Assembly (NCBI GenBank): GCA_903828665.1
Contig: CAIKMZ010000158.1
Location: forward strand, 1 to 54,126
DNA from: an uncultured beta proteobacterium
GTDB taxonomy: Bacteria; Pseudomonadota; Gammaproteobacteria; Burkholderiales; Burkholderiaceae_C
Reading direction: 5' to 3'
Length of the DNA stretch: 54,126 nucleotides
Shown here piece after piece: positions 26,542 to 38,232 of this stretch. The notes under the pieces were generated by a model. It had not been told where the DNA came from. It made no database searches and was given only the letters and a program-made list of their open reading frames with translations. Made by a program: the position numbers and the translations under genes. The stretch's first letter is position 1. Every line of letters starts with the position of its first letter.

Positions 26542-26931
26542 CTACTCGATCTTTTCCTGGCAGACGATGCAGCGCGGCGCTTCCGGTGCGGCGTGCAGGC
26601 GCGCCAGCGGAATCTCGACGCCGCAGTCGATGCACAGGCCATAGGTGCCGGCCTCGATGCGCGCCAGCGCGGCATCGACCATGCGCAGCTCGGTCGATTC
26701 GCGGTCATCGAGGGCCAGTTCCAGTTCGCGCGTGCTGCTGATCTGGCCGCTGTCGAGTTCCTCGGCGCGGCCGAAGTGCTCAGCCGAGGCCTCCGCGCGA
26801 CCCACCGTGCCACCGCGCAGGCTGCTCAGTTGCGCCAGAAGGCTGGCGCGCTGCGCCAGCAGTTGCCGCTTGAAGGCGGGGTTGAGATGTGCGCTCATAG
26901 GAGATGCCTGTCTGTGTAGTTGAGCTTTCAT
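26542..26931 (-). CDS. DksA/TraR-type zinc-finger protein
   Basis: The 129-residue protein has a coiled-coil-like helical N-terminal half and a C-terminal C4 zinc finger (CIDCG, then 17 residues on from the second Cys, CIVC), as in DksA/TraR proteins that enter the RNA polymerase secondary channel. It has ELDSGQISSTRELELAL before the finger, not the DksA tip residues DxxDxA, so it is a paralogue and not DksA itself. The start at 26931 has GGAG close upstream; the internal ATG at 26898 (MSAHLNPAFK) matches homologues better and may be the true start. Confidence 0.82.
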   Translation of the reverse strand: MKAQLHRQASPMSAHLNPAFKRQLLAQRASLLAQLSSLRGGTVGRAEASAEHFGRAEELDSGQISSTRELELALDDRESTELRMVDAALARIEAGTYGLCIDCGVEIPLARLHAAPEAPRCIVCQEKIE

Positions 26932-27081
26932 CGTGCTCCGCGTGGGCCCGCGCGTCTTTGATGTCTGTCAACACTCTGCAGGGTCGGCCGTCCTCGGACA
27001 TAATCGCCGCCACGCGCACCGGCTCGCCTCTCGCAGATCGGCTTGCGGTGCATTGGACGGTTGCTTAGGGAACACAAGCGC

Positions 27082-27531
27082 ATGAAATTGAAAGCACTCG
27101 CCGTCATCGCGGCACTGGCCTGCGGCGCGGTTTACGCCCAGAACATCGAAGTCAGGGATGCCTGGGTCCGCGCCAGCGTGCCGGGGCAGAAGGCCACCGG
27201 CGCCTTCATGAAGATCAAGGCCAAAGACACGGTCCGCCTCGTCGGTGTTGCGTCGCCGGCGGCGGCGGTGGCCGAGGTTCACGAGATGAAGATGCAGGGC
27301 GACGTCATGACCATGCGTGCCGTATCGGGCGGCCTGGAGATTGCGGCTGGCAAGACGGTCGAACTCGCACCGGGCGGCTACCACCTCATGCTGATGGATC
27401 TCAAGGCGCCGCTGCTCAAGGACGGCAGCGTGCCCCTGACCCTGGTGTTCAAGGATGCCAAGGGTGTTGAGAGCAGGATGGAGCTCAAGGTGCCGGTGAC
27501 GGCCATGGCGACCGGCATGCACCAGCACTGA
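27082..27531 (+). CDS. PCu(A)C periplasmic copper chaperone
   Basis: The 149-residue protein has a signal peptide (MKLKALAVIAALACGAVYAQ) and the copper-binding pattern H-x-M...M-x-M...H-x-M seen in EVHEMKMQ, VMTMRAV and GGYHLMLMDL, plus a His/Met-rich end (MATGMHQH). Such proteins deliver Cu(I) to the Cu-A or Cu-B sites of cytochrome oxidase. The ATG at 27082 starts the signal peptide. No oxidase assembly genes are adjacent. Confidence 0.92.
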   Translation: MKLKALAVIAALACGAVYAQNIEVRDAWVRASVPGQKATGAFMKIKAKDTVRLVGVASPAAAVAEVHEMKMQGDVMTMRAVSGGLEIAAGKTVELAPGGYHLMLMDLKAPLLKDGSVPLTLVFKDAKGVESRMELKVPVTAMATGMHQH

Positions 27532-27612
27532 CGGCCATGTGGGCGCGGGCATCGCCAGCGGGGCCGCATTGGGGTAAGCTGTGACCTGTCCCGAACAATT
27601 TAGGAGAGCAAG

Positions 27613-28293
27613 ATGGCTGATGCGCAGAACAGTGGTTTCGGTAAATTCGTTCCCGGTTTTGACTTTCTCCAGAATCTGGCCAAGGGGGCGACACAGAACA
27701 TTCCGCAAATGCCCAATCTGGCGAACTGGATTGCGCCGACGCTCAATCTGGAAGAGCTGGAAAAGCGCATCGACGAGCTCAAGACCGTGCATTTCTGGCT
27801 CGAGCAGAACTCCAAGGCGCTCGGTGCCACAGTGCAGGCGCTCGAGGTGCAGAAGATGACGCTGGCCACGCTCAAGGGCATGAACTTCAACATGGGCGAT
27901 GTGGCCAACGCGCTCAAGCTCAAGGCCGCCGATTCGGTCGCCTCCGGCGTGCAGCGCATGACCGACACCGCTGCTTCAACGGCCAAGACAATTTCCGACG
28001 TGGCCAGTGGCGCGGGTTCAGTCGCCAAGTCGGTGCGCAAGGCAGCCACTCCGGCCAGCGGCGTGGGTGGCTTGATCGATCCGATGCAGTTGTGGGGGTC
28101 GCTCACGCAGCAGTTTCAGCAGATCGCCGCCGGTGCCATGAAGGATGCGAGCAAGAACACGGCCAAGGATATGACCAGGAACATGGCTGCCGGCCTGGCC
28201 AAGGAAGCCGTCAAGGCGACCAAGAAAGTGGCTGCCAAGTCCGGTGCTGCCGCGCGCAGGGCCGTCAAGAAGGCGCCTGGCAAAGGCGCCTGA
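27613..28293 (+). CDS. phaM: PhaM-type polyhydroxyalkanoate granule protein
   Basis: The 226-residue product starts with the PhaM signature FGKFVPGFDFLQNLAKGA and continues with WIAPTLNLEELEKRI and FWLEQNSKALGATVQALE. The C terminus is Lys/Ala-rich like histone H1 (KKVAAKSGAAARRAVKKAP). In Cupriavidus necator, PhaM activates PHB synthase and links granules to DNA so that they segregate with the chromosome. AGGAGAGCAAG precedes the ATG. Its presence implies PHA storage, though phaC is not in the window. Confidence 0.9.
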   Translation: MADAQNSGFGKFVPGFDFLQNLAKGATQNIPQMPNLANWIAPTLNLEELEKRIDELKTVHFWLEQNSKALGATVQALEVQKMTLATLKGMNFNMGDVANALKLKAADSVASGVQRMTDTAASTAKTISDVASGAGSVAKSVRKAATPASGVGGLIDPMQLWGSLTQQFQQIAAGAMKDASKNTAKDMTRNMAAGLAKEAVKATKKVAAKSGAAARRAVKKAPGKGA

Positions 28294-28315
28294 CGCCGGC
28301 GCGGCGCGAGCGGCG

Positions 28316-29578
28316 ATGAAGCTTTTTCCGTATGGCCATGCCACACATCCCGAGTGGCGCATGGCCGCAGCCCAGGTGCTGGCCCAGGTGCGCGGCCAGA
28401 TGGCGCGGCCCGACTTCGCGAGCGCGCCAACGCTGGCCCTGCTCTACATCACGGACCATTACGCCGAGCAGGCGCGGGATATTCTTGAGTACCTGAGCGC
28501 CGAACTGCCTGAAGTGACCGACTGGTCGGGCACCGTGGGCGTCGGCGTCGCGGCGAACAACGTCGAGTATTTTGATGCGCCGGCGCTGGTGCTGATGCTG
28601 TGCGAATTGCCAGGCGACCAGTACCGCGTGTTCTCCGGCGTGGCGCCGCTGGGCCTGGGGTTCGACGCGCATTCGGCACTGGTCCATGCCGACCCCAATA
28701 CGGCCGACCTGGGCGAACTGATTGGCGAGATGGCTGCGCGCACGGCAACCGGCTACCTGTTTGGCGGCCTGTCCGCAAGCCGCTCGCAAACGGTTCAGTT
28801 CGCCGTTGGCGGCAACGGCAATATCCGCGGCCAGGGTGCGGCCAGCGGTGTCTTCAGCGGCGGTCTGAGCGGTGTGGCTTTCGGCGAGCGCGTCAACCTG
28901 GTGTCGCGCGTGACGCAGGGCTGTCTGCCGATCTCAAAGGCCTATTTCGTGGGCGCCGCCGAGGGCAATGTCGCGGGCCTGCTCGATGGCGAGCCCGCCA
29001 TGGACGTGCTGCTGCGCGATCTCAAGGTCACACTGGAGCAGCCCGAACAGGCGCTGCAGGCGGTGCGTGCCACGCTGGTGGGCCTGCTGTCGAGCGCGGA
29101 CAGCGGCGATGCCGTGGCGGTGCAGCGCACCGGTAACTTCGGCAGCGACGTGCTGGTGCGCCACATCATCGGTCTGGACACCGCGCGCGGTGCGATTGCG
29201 GTCTCGGACCAAGTCAAGGCCGGCATGCAACTCGTATTCTGCCGGCGCAATGTGCAGGCGGCCAAGGCTGATCTGATGCGCGTCTGCGCCGAGATCCGCG
29301 AAGAAATGGAGCCGCAGGAGCTGGCGGTCGAGGAACTGATGGCGCTGGCCGCACCGGCGGCCGCCGCACCGCATCCGGCTCGACGCATCTTGGGGGCGGT
29401 CTACGTCAGCTGCTCCGGGCGTGGCGGTCCGCATTTTGGCGGCCCGAGCGCCGAACTGCAGATTGTGCGCCGCGCCTTGGGCGACGTGCCCCTGGTCGGC
29501 TTCTTCGCCGCCGGCGAGATCGCGCGCAATCACCTCTACGGCTACACCGGCGTGCTGACGGTATTTGCCGGCGATTAG
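28316..29578 (+). CDS. FIST N- and C-domain protein
   Basis: The 420-residue protein has a FIST N domain (LALLYITDHYAEQARDILEY, SGTVGVGVAANNVEYFD, YLFGGLSASRSQ) and a FIST C domain ending RNHLYGYTGVLTVFAGD. FIST domains are predicted small-ligand (perhaps amino-acid) sensors. Here no kinase, cyclase or methyl-accepting domain is attached. The ATG at 28316 lies 22 bases after phaM, so the two may be co-transcribed. Confidence 0.87.
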   Translation: MKLFPYGHATHPEWRMAAAQVLAQVRGQMARPDFASAPTLALLYITDHYAEQARDILEYLSAELPEVTDWSGTVGVGVAANNVEYFDAPALVLMLCELPGDQYRVFSGVAPLGLGFDAHSALVHADPNTADLGELIGEMAARTATGYLFGGLSASRSQTVQFAVGGNGNIRGQGAASGVFSGGLSGVAFGERVNLVSRVTQGCLPISKAYFVGAAEGNVAGLLDGEPAMDVLLRDLKVTLEQPEQALQAVRATLVGLLSSADSGDAVAVQRTGNFGSDVLVRHIIGLDTARGAIAVSDQVKAGMQLVFCRRNVQAAKADLMRVCAEIREEMEPQELAVEELMALAAPAAAAPHPARRILGAVYVSCSGRGGPHFGGPSAELQIVRRALGDVPLVGFFAAGEIARNHLYGYTGVLTVFAGD

Positions 29579-29585
29579 GCTGGGG

Positions 29586-32527
<2,942 letters not shown>

Positions 32528-32565
32528 GAGTGTCTCCTTCGGGCTCAGAGCATGATTCGATTGCA

Positions 32566-34710
32566 TCAGGATGTCAACGCCTGTGCCGCTGCATTGTCCT
32601 GCGCCTTCTTGGCAAATTCGGCACGCAGCGCCCTGAGTTTTTCGCGCGGGTCTTCGCGCACCGTGGCCTGGTTCAGCGCCATCTCGGCGATGAAGCGGCT
32701 GGGCTGCGCGGCAACCAGCTCGCGGCCCTTCTTGCGTTTGCGCGTCCAGCTCACGGCCAGGCTGCGCTGCGCGCGCGTGATGCCGACATACATCAGGCGG
32801 CGCTCCTCCTGCAGCCGCGTTGCCATGGCCTCGTCGGCGGCTTCATCCGCACGTTCGGAGCCGCCGCGGGAGGCCGCGCCGTCGCTGAGCTTGAACGGCA
32901 GCAGGCCTTCGTTGACGCCGACCAGGATCACGTGCGGCCACTCCAGCCCCTTGGCGGCATGAAGGGTCGAGAGCGTGACCACGTCCTGATCGGTCTCGCG
33001 TTCGCTGATGGTCGACAGCAGCGACACGGTCTGCGCGACCTCCAGCAGGGTCTTGGGTTCGTTGACCGTGGTGACGCCCGCGGCATCCGCAATCGTGCCG
33101 CCGCAGCGCGCCGACATCCAGTCGCAAAAGTCGATCACATTGGTCCAGCGCGCGGCGGCGAGCTTCTCGCTGTCCTCGCCGTCGTACAAGTGCTTCTGGT
33201 AGTCGATTTCCTTGAGCCAGTCGCGCAGAAAACCGCCGGCGGCCTCGGCGCCCACGGTTTGGCGGGCGCGAAACTCCAAATCGTTCACGTAACGGCCGAA
33301 TTCATGCAGGCTGCCCAGCGCCTTGGCGCCCATGACGCTGCCGAGCGAGCCCGAAAACAGCGCCTCGAACAGGCTGACCTTGCGGCTGCTGGCAAAGCGG
33401 CCGAGCTGCGCGAGCGTCTGATGCCCGATGCCGCGCTTTGGGGTTGTGACGGCGCGCAGGAAGGCCGGGTCGTCGTTGTTGTTGATCCAGAGCCGGAACC
33501 AGCTGCACAGGTCCTTGATTTCGGCGCGGTCGAAGAAGCTGGTGCCACCCGAGACTTTGTACGGAATGTTCGCCTTGCGCAAAGCTTTCTCGAACGGCTT
33601 GGCCTGGTGGTTGGCGCGGTACAGCACGGCAAAATGCCGCAGTTCCTGAAACTGCGGCCCGCCGGCGCTGGTGCCGCCGGCGCGCAGGCTCTGGATGCGC
33701 GCCACCGTGCGCTCGGCTTCGTGGTCTTCGCTGTCGGCGTCGACGACGCGCACCGGTTCGCCTTCGCCCAGGTCGCTCCACAGGTTCTTCGGGAACAGTT
33801 TGGGGTTGGGGCCGATCACGTTGTTGGCGGCGCGCAGAATGGCGCTGGTGGAACGGTAATTCTGCTCCAGCTTGATGACCTTCAGCGCCGGAAAGTCAAT
33901 CGGCAGGCGCTTGAGGTTGTCCAGCGTGGCGCCGCGCCAGCCGTAGATCGACTGGTCGTCGTCGCCGACGGCGGTGAAGCGCGCCTGGTCGGCCGGCTTG
34001 CCGCCGACCAGCAGCTTGAGCACCTCGTACTGCGTGGCGTTGGTGTCCTGGTATTCATCGACGAGTACATGGCCGATCAGGCCCTGCCATTTCTGTCGCA
34101 CCGTTTCGTGGTCCTGCAGCAGTTTGAGCGGCAGGCTGATCAGGTCGTCGAAATCCACGCTCTGGTAGGCGGCCAGGCGCTCCTCGTAGTGCGCCATGAC
34201 GCGGGCGATGATGCGCTCGTTGTCGTTCTGCGCGGCGGCGGCAGCGCGCTCGGCGTTGAGCCCGAGGTTCTTCCACAGGCTGATGGTCCACTGCCAGCTA
34301 CGCGCCGTGGCCGCATCGACTGTGCCGCCGGCGTCCTTCAGGATGCTGGTGACGTCGTCGCTGTCGAGGATGGAGAACTGCGGCTTGAGGCCGAGCGCCG
34401 CGCCATCCTGGCGCAGCATGCGCACGCCCAGCGCGTGGAAGGTGCAGATCACGACGTCCTTGGCCGGGCGCCCGATCAGGTCCTTGGCGCGCTCGCGCAT
34501 CTCGCTGGCCGCCTTGTTCGTGAAGGTGATGGCGGCGATGCGCTGCGGCTCCAGACCGGCCTGGATCAGGCGCGCGATCTTGTGCGTGATGACGCGTGTC
34601 TTGCCCGACCCGGCCCCGGCGAGCACCAGGCAGGGACCGTGCATGAAATTGACAGCTTCCTGCTGTGCCAGGTTCAGGCCGGCGTTTGCGTTGGATGGGG
34701 GGGAGGACAT
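32566..34710 (-). CDS. rep: ATP-dependent DNA helicase Rep (UvrD/Rep, SF1A)
   Basis: The 714-residue helicase has all SF1A motifs in order: Walker A GAGSGKTRVITHKI, TFTNKAASEMRER, motif II VDEYQDTN, DDDQSIYGWRGA, EQNYRS, TLHAAKGLEWPHVILVG and the late YVGITRAQ. Opening residues LNLAQQEAVNFMHGPCLVLAG resemble Rep more than UvrD. Rep clears proteins ahead of forks. The ATG at 34710 is the first methionine before the conserved region. priA, another fork-restart helicase, is two genes away. Confidence 0.94.
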   Translation of the reverse strand: MSSPPSNANAGLNLAQQEAVNFMHGPCLVLAGAGSGKTRVITHKIARLIQAGLEPQRIAAITFTNKAASEMRERAKDLIGRPAKDVVICTFHALGVRMLRQDGAALGLKPQFSILDSDDVTSILKDAGGTVDAATARSWQWTISLWKNLGLNAERAAAAAQNDNERIIARVMAHYEERLAAYQSVDFDDLISLPLKLLQDHETVRQKWQGLIGHVLVDEYQDTNATQYEVLKLLVGGKPADQARFTAVGDDDQSIYGWRGATLDNLKRLPIDFPALKVIKLEQNYRSTSAILRAANNVIGPNPKLFPKNLWSDLGEGEPVRVVDADSEDHEAERTVARIQSLRAGGTSAGGPQFQELRHFAVLYRANHQAKPFEKALRKANIPYKVSGGTSFFDRAEIKDLCSWFRLWINNNDDPAFLRAVTTPKRGIGHQTLAQLGRFASSRKVSLFEALFSGSLGSVMGAKALGSLHEFGRYVNDLEFRARQTVGAEAAGGFLRDWLKEIDYQKHLYDGEDSEKLAAARWTNVIDFCDWMSARCGGTIADAAGVTTVNEPKTLLEVAQTVSLLSTISERETDQDVVTLSTLHAAKGLEWPHVILVGVNEGLLPFKLSDGAASRGGSERADEAADEAMATRLQEERRLMYVGITRAQRSLAVSWTRKRKKGRELVAAQPSRFIAEMALNQATVREDPREKLRALRAEFAKKAQDNAAAQALTS

Positions 34711-34776
34711 TGGATACTTGAGGCGGAGCCGCGAATCATACAGAGGCCGCCGCGGCAACTGCCGGACAATAGCGGC

Positions 34777-35742
34777 GTGCTGCAGATTCTCCTGATCACC
34801 TTTCCTTTTTTCGCCCTGGTGCTGTGCGGCTACCTGGCGGCGCGCCGGCGTTTGCTGCCGCTTGAGGCGGTCGCCGGTTTGAACGGGTTTGTGCTGTTCT
34901 TTGCCCTGCCCTGCATGCTGTACCGCTTTGGCGCGATGACGCCGATCGCCCAACTGCTCGATATCGGTGTCGCCTTCACGTGGACGCTTTGTGCCGTGAT
35001 CGTGGTGGCGCTGACGGTGGCCATCAGCCGCAATTCGCGCATCGGCTGGAACGATGCCGCCTTCGGCGCGCTGGTGGCATCATTTCCGAACACCGGTTTC
35101 ATGGGTGTGCCGCTGCTGGTGGCGCTGCTGGGCCCGCCCGCAGCTGGGCCGGTGATCCTGACCATGGTGGTCGACATGGTGGTCACGACCTCGCTGTGCA
35201 TTGCACTGTCGCGGCTCGATGGCGCCGACCAGCATGGCGTGCGCAAAGCGCTCGGGAAGGCTCTCAAGGGCGTCTCGACCAACCCGCTGCCGTGGGCGAT
35301 CCTGCTGGGTGCGCTGAGTTCGATGCGGCATGTGGACTTGCCCAAGCCGCTGGCGCAAACCGTTGGCATGCTGGCCGACGCCGCCTCACCGGTGGCGCTG
35401 TTCACCATTGGCGCGGTGCTGGCGCGCTCGCAGATGCTGGCATTGATGCAGGGACATGCGCCGATACCTTTGCGCGACTTCGTGCCGGTGGCCGGCATCA
35501 AGCTGCTGCTGCATCCGCTGCTGGTGCTGTTGGTCGGGACGATCGCCATCCAGGCAGGCTTGTCGCTGAGCCGCACGGCGTTCACGGTCATCGTGCTGGC
35601 GGCAGCGCTGCCGAGCGCGAGCAATGTGTCCTTGCTGGCCGAGCGCTTCGGTGCCGACAATGGACGCATCGCCCGCATCATCCTGCTCTCGACCGCAGCG
35701 GCCTTTGTGACGTTTTCGCTGGCCGTCACCCTCCTGATTTGA
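34777..35742 (+). CDS. AEC-family transporter (auxin efflux carrier type)
   Basis: The 321-residue protein has ten or so membrane segments, starting VLQILLITFPFFALVLCGYL, with the AEC-type segment SFPNTGFMGVPLLVALLG and the paired AAALPSASNVSLLAERFG. The family exports carboxylates and related anions. The start is a GTG at 34777. The frame stays open for 749 codons further upstream, but only as the antisense of rep, so automatic callers may extend this gene wrongly. It is divergent from rep (66-base gap). Confidence 0.87.
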   Translation: MLQILLITFPFFALVLCGYLAARRRLLPLEAVAGLNGFVLFFALPCMLYRFGAMTPIAQLLDIGVAFTWTLCAVIVVALTVAISRNSRIGWNDAAFGALVASFPNTGFMGVPLLVALLGPPAAGPVILTMVVDMVVTTSLCIALSRLDGADQHGVRKALGKALKGVSTNPLPWAILLGALSSMRHVDLPKPLAQTVGMLADAASPVALFTIGAVLARSQMLALMQGHAPIPLRDFVPVAGIKLLLHPLLVLLVGTIAIQAGLSLSRTAFTVIVLAAALPSASNVSLLAERFGADNGRIARIILLSTAAAFVTFSLAVTLLI

Positions 35743-35744
35743 GC

Positions 35745-37880
35745 TCAGATCAACAGCGGGTCAACGTCGATGGCCCAGCGCAGAAGGCCTTTGCCCTCGG
35801 CCTGCAGGCGTGTGGCGTGCAGCACGACCTGCCAGGCCGTCAGAAAGCGCTGCAAGGCGGCGCGCGAAGGGCTTTCGATCAGCATCTGGGCCCGTTCCAC
35901 ATTGGCCACGCGCTGCATGCTCATAGGAACGGCCGGGTAGAGGCTGATGTGCTGTAGCAGCGCTGCGCCATCGGCCATGCCGGTGGCGCCCGCGCTCGCA
36001 GCGCTCAGGAAACCCTGTGCGATTACCTGCGTGCGCGCTTCGGCGCGCACCAGCGCCTGAAAACTGAAAGGGGGCAGCGCTGCCTGCAGTCGTTCCGCCA
36101 ATTGCCCGGCAGCGAACGCGGGGTAGTCGTGGCGCTTCAGTGCCTCGAACAGCGGGTGCTGCGGGTGAAAGGTTTGCAGCCACATCTCGCTGTGGCCGCT
36201 GACGTCGGCATCGCGTCCGGCGCGGCCCGTCGCCTGCATCAGCAGGCTGAACAAGCGCTCCGGTGCGCGGAAATCGCTGGAGAACAGGGCGCTGTCGGCA
36301 TTGATGGCCGCGACCAGCGTGATGCGGCGAAAGTCGTGGCCCTTGGCGATCATCTGCGTCCCGACCAGCACATCGACCTCGCCCGAGTGCACGCGCGCCA
36401 GCTGCACGGTCAGCTCGCCCTTGAGCCGCGTGCTGTCGGCGTCGATGCGCGCAATACGCACGGGCTCACCTTGCGGCCATTGTTCGGACACCGAGTTCGG
36501 CCGGCGCACGTCGGCCAGCAGTTCGGCCAGGTGCTCTTCAAGCCGTTCGGTGCCACGCCCCATGGCCGTGATGTCGGGGTTGCCGCAGGCCGGGCAGGTG
36601 CGCGGCACGCGCTCGGTGTAGCCGCAGTGGTGGCAGCGCAGCGTGCGGTCGATCTTGTGGAACACGCGGTAGGCGCTGCAATGCGGGCACTCGCTCTTCC
36701 AGTCGCAGTCGCTGCAATGCAGCACCGGCGCGTAGCCGCGGCGGTTCAGGAAGATCAGGCTTTGCTCGCCGCATGCCACGCGCTGCGCAATGGCGGCCAG
36801 CAAAGGTGGTGCGATGACGCAGCGCTTGGGCTGGTGGTTCATGTCGACGCGGCGCACCAGCGGCAGGGTGGCAGCGGCGCCGATACGACTGGGCATCTCC
36901 AGGCGCAGGTAGCGCCCGCCCTCCTGTACCGGCCGGCTGTGATGCCAGCTTTCGAGCGAAGGCGTGGCTGAACCAAGCAACACCTTGGCGCCCTCGAGCC
37001 GGCCGCGATAGACCGCCAGGTCGCGCGCCGAGTAGCGCGCGCCTTCGCCGCTCTTGTAGCTCGGGTCGTGCTCCTCGTCCACGATGATCAGGCGCAAGCG
37101 TGGCAGTGAGGCAAACACGGCCATGCGCGTGCCCAGCACGATGCGCGCGGCGCCGCTGTGCGCTGCCAGCCAGCTCTTGAGGCGTTGCGCCGCGCTCATG
37201 CCGCTGTGCAGCGAGACCACGGCCTGTTCGCCGAACAGCGGGTTGAAGCGCGCCATGAAGCGCGCTTCGAGCTGGGGTGTGAGGTTGATCTCGGGCACCA
37301 TCACCATCGCCTGCGCCTGCGGCTCGCTTGCCAGCAGGCGTTGGACGCAGCGCAAATAGACTTCGGTCTTGCCGCTGCCCGTGGCGCCGAACAAAAGGAA
37401 AGGGCCGGGTTCGGCCTCAAAGCGCTGCAGCGCCAGCATCTGTTCGGGCGTCAGCACGGCCTGATCGCTGGCGGAAGTCCCGGCCACGTTTGGCGCGACG
37501 GCCGCCTTGGCGTGGCGTTTGAGGCGGCGTGCCAGTTGCACGGTGCTGAGCTCGCGCAACTGCGGTGGCAGCGCCGCCAGCGCCACTTCGCCAACCGCGC
37601 GCTGGTAATAGCTCGCGGTGAACGTGATCAGTTCCCGCCACGCCGGGGTCAGGGGCTCTAGGCCGTCGAGAGGGCCGACCATGGAACGGAGTTTGTCGGG
37701 AGCGATGTCCTGACCTGCAACATCCGGTGCGTCCCACACCACACCGAGGATCTCGCGCTTGCCCAGCGGCACCCGCACGAGGGTGCCGGCCGGCAAGGGC
37801 AGCGCACTGCGGTAGCTCAGGGCGCCGGCCATCTGGCTGTGTGCTGGGGTTTGTACCAATACCGACAGGCAGTGCGTCAT
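35745..37880 (-). CDS. priA: Primosomal protein N' (replication restart helicase PriA)
   Basis: The 711-residue helicase has the PriA N-terminal 3'BD domain (VRVPLGKREILGVVWD), Walker A GATGSGKTEV (165-172), DEEHD (268-272), and a zinc-binding cluster of eight cysteines in the CSDCDWKSECPHC and CHHCGYTERVPRTCPACGN segments. It reloads DnaB at stalled forks. The stop is two bases from the AEC gene's stop. The 352-base AT-rich region upstream carries a DnaA box 97 bases before the start. Confidence 0.95.
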   Translation of the reverse strand: MTHCLSVLVQTPAHSQMAGALSYRSALPLPAGTLVRVPLGKREILGVVWDAPDVAGQDIAPDKLRSMVGPLDGLEPLTPAWRELITFTASYYQRAVGEVALAALPPQLRELSTVQLARRLKRHAKAAVAPNVAGTSASDQAVLTPEQMLALQRFEAEPGPFLLFGATGSGKTEVYLRCVQRLLASEPQAQAMVMVPEINLTPQLEARFMARFNPLFGEQAVVSLHSGMSAAQRLKSWLAAHSGAARIVLGTRMAVFASLPRLRLIIVDEEHDPSYKSGEGARYSARDLAVYRGRLEGAKVLLGSATPSLESWHHSRPVQEGGRYLRLEMPSRIGAAATLPLVRRVDMNHQPKRCVIAPPLLAAIAQRVACGEQSLIFLNRRGYAPVLHCSDCDWKSECPHCSAYRVFHKIDRTLRCHHCGYTERVPRTCPACGNPDITAMGRGTERLEEHLAELLADVRRPNSVSEQWPQGEPVRIARIDADSTRLKGELTVQLARVHSGEVDVLVGTQMIAKGHDFRRITLVAAINADSALFSSDFRAPERLFSLLMQATGRAGRDADVSGHSEMWLQTFHPQHPLFEALKRHDYPAFAAGQLAERLQAALPPFSFQALVRAEARTQVIAQGFLSAASAGATGMADGAALLQHISLYPAVPMSMQRVANVERAQMLIESPSRAALQRFLTAWQVVLHATRLQAEGKGLLRWAIDVDPLLI

Positions 37881-38232
37881 CCAAGCATCCCAGTTGGGGT
37901 CGCAACTTGATGTGAACTTGCGATAGTTGCCTTAAGTCCTTGATTCATAAACGATTTGCCTGCGATCCAAAGATTCTGTGGATAACTTTGTTGATATCCT
38001 GCCTTGGGCCGCGTCGAGGCCTTAAGAATCAAGGCTTTCGCTGAATTGCCCATAAAAAAAGCAAATTTATAAATCGTTATAAATCAATAACTTACAGTCG
38101 CTATTGGTTTTGTAGCGGGAATCCTGGAAATATCGATATCTTGCGCGGTGCAGCAAAATAAATGTGCATAAGTCAGGCTTCACTAACCAGATACCAGTCA
38201 AAAAACTGCTAGGGACTCCCGCCCCAAATTGC
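37881..38232. other. AT-rich intergenic region between hemE and priA, 352 bp
   Basis: The gap separates the hemE stop from the priA start (both minus). It is much richer in A/T than its surroundings, especially 38050-38095 (repeated TTATAAATC). It holds a perfect DnaA box with a degenerate second copy, and repeated CTTAAG-type hexamers at 37931 and 38021. No open frame with coding character is seen; the priA promoter must lie here. Confidence 0.7.
37977..37997 (-). promoter_or_regulatory. Perfect DnaA box plus degenerate second box
   Basis: The minus strand reads TTATCCACA (37985-37977), an exact match to the DnaA consensus. Three bases away lies ATATCAACA (37997-37989), two mismatches from consensus in the same orientation. 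The pair lies about 97-117 bases upstream of the priA start, beside an AT-rich tract. It could be a DnaA-controlled promoter element, a DnaA titration site, or part of an origin-like structure. Confidence 0.6.

Noticed and set aside
32530..35742. A 1070-codon plus-strand open frame.
   Set aside because: The first 749 codons are antisense to rep with no membrane or domain pattern; only the part from GTG 34777 looks like a protein (AEC carrier).
37881..38232. Calling the hemE-priA gap a chromosomal origin.
   Set aside because: Only one exact DnaA box and one poor copy are seen, and dnaA, dnaN or gidA are not near; reported only as a DnaA-box finding.
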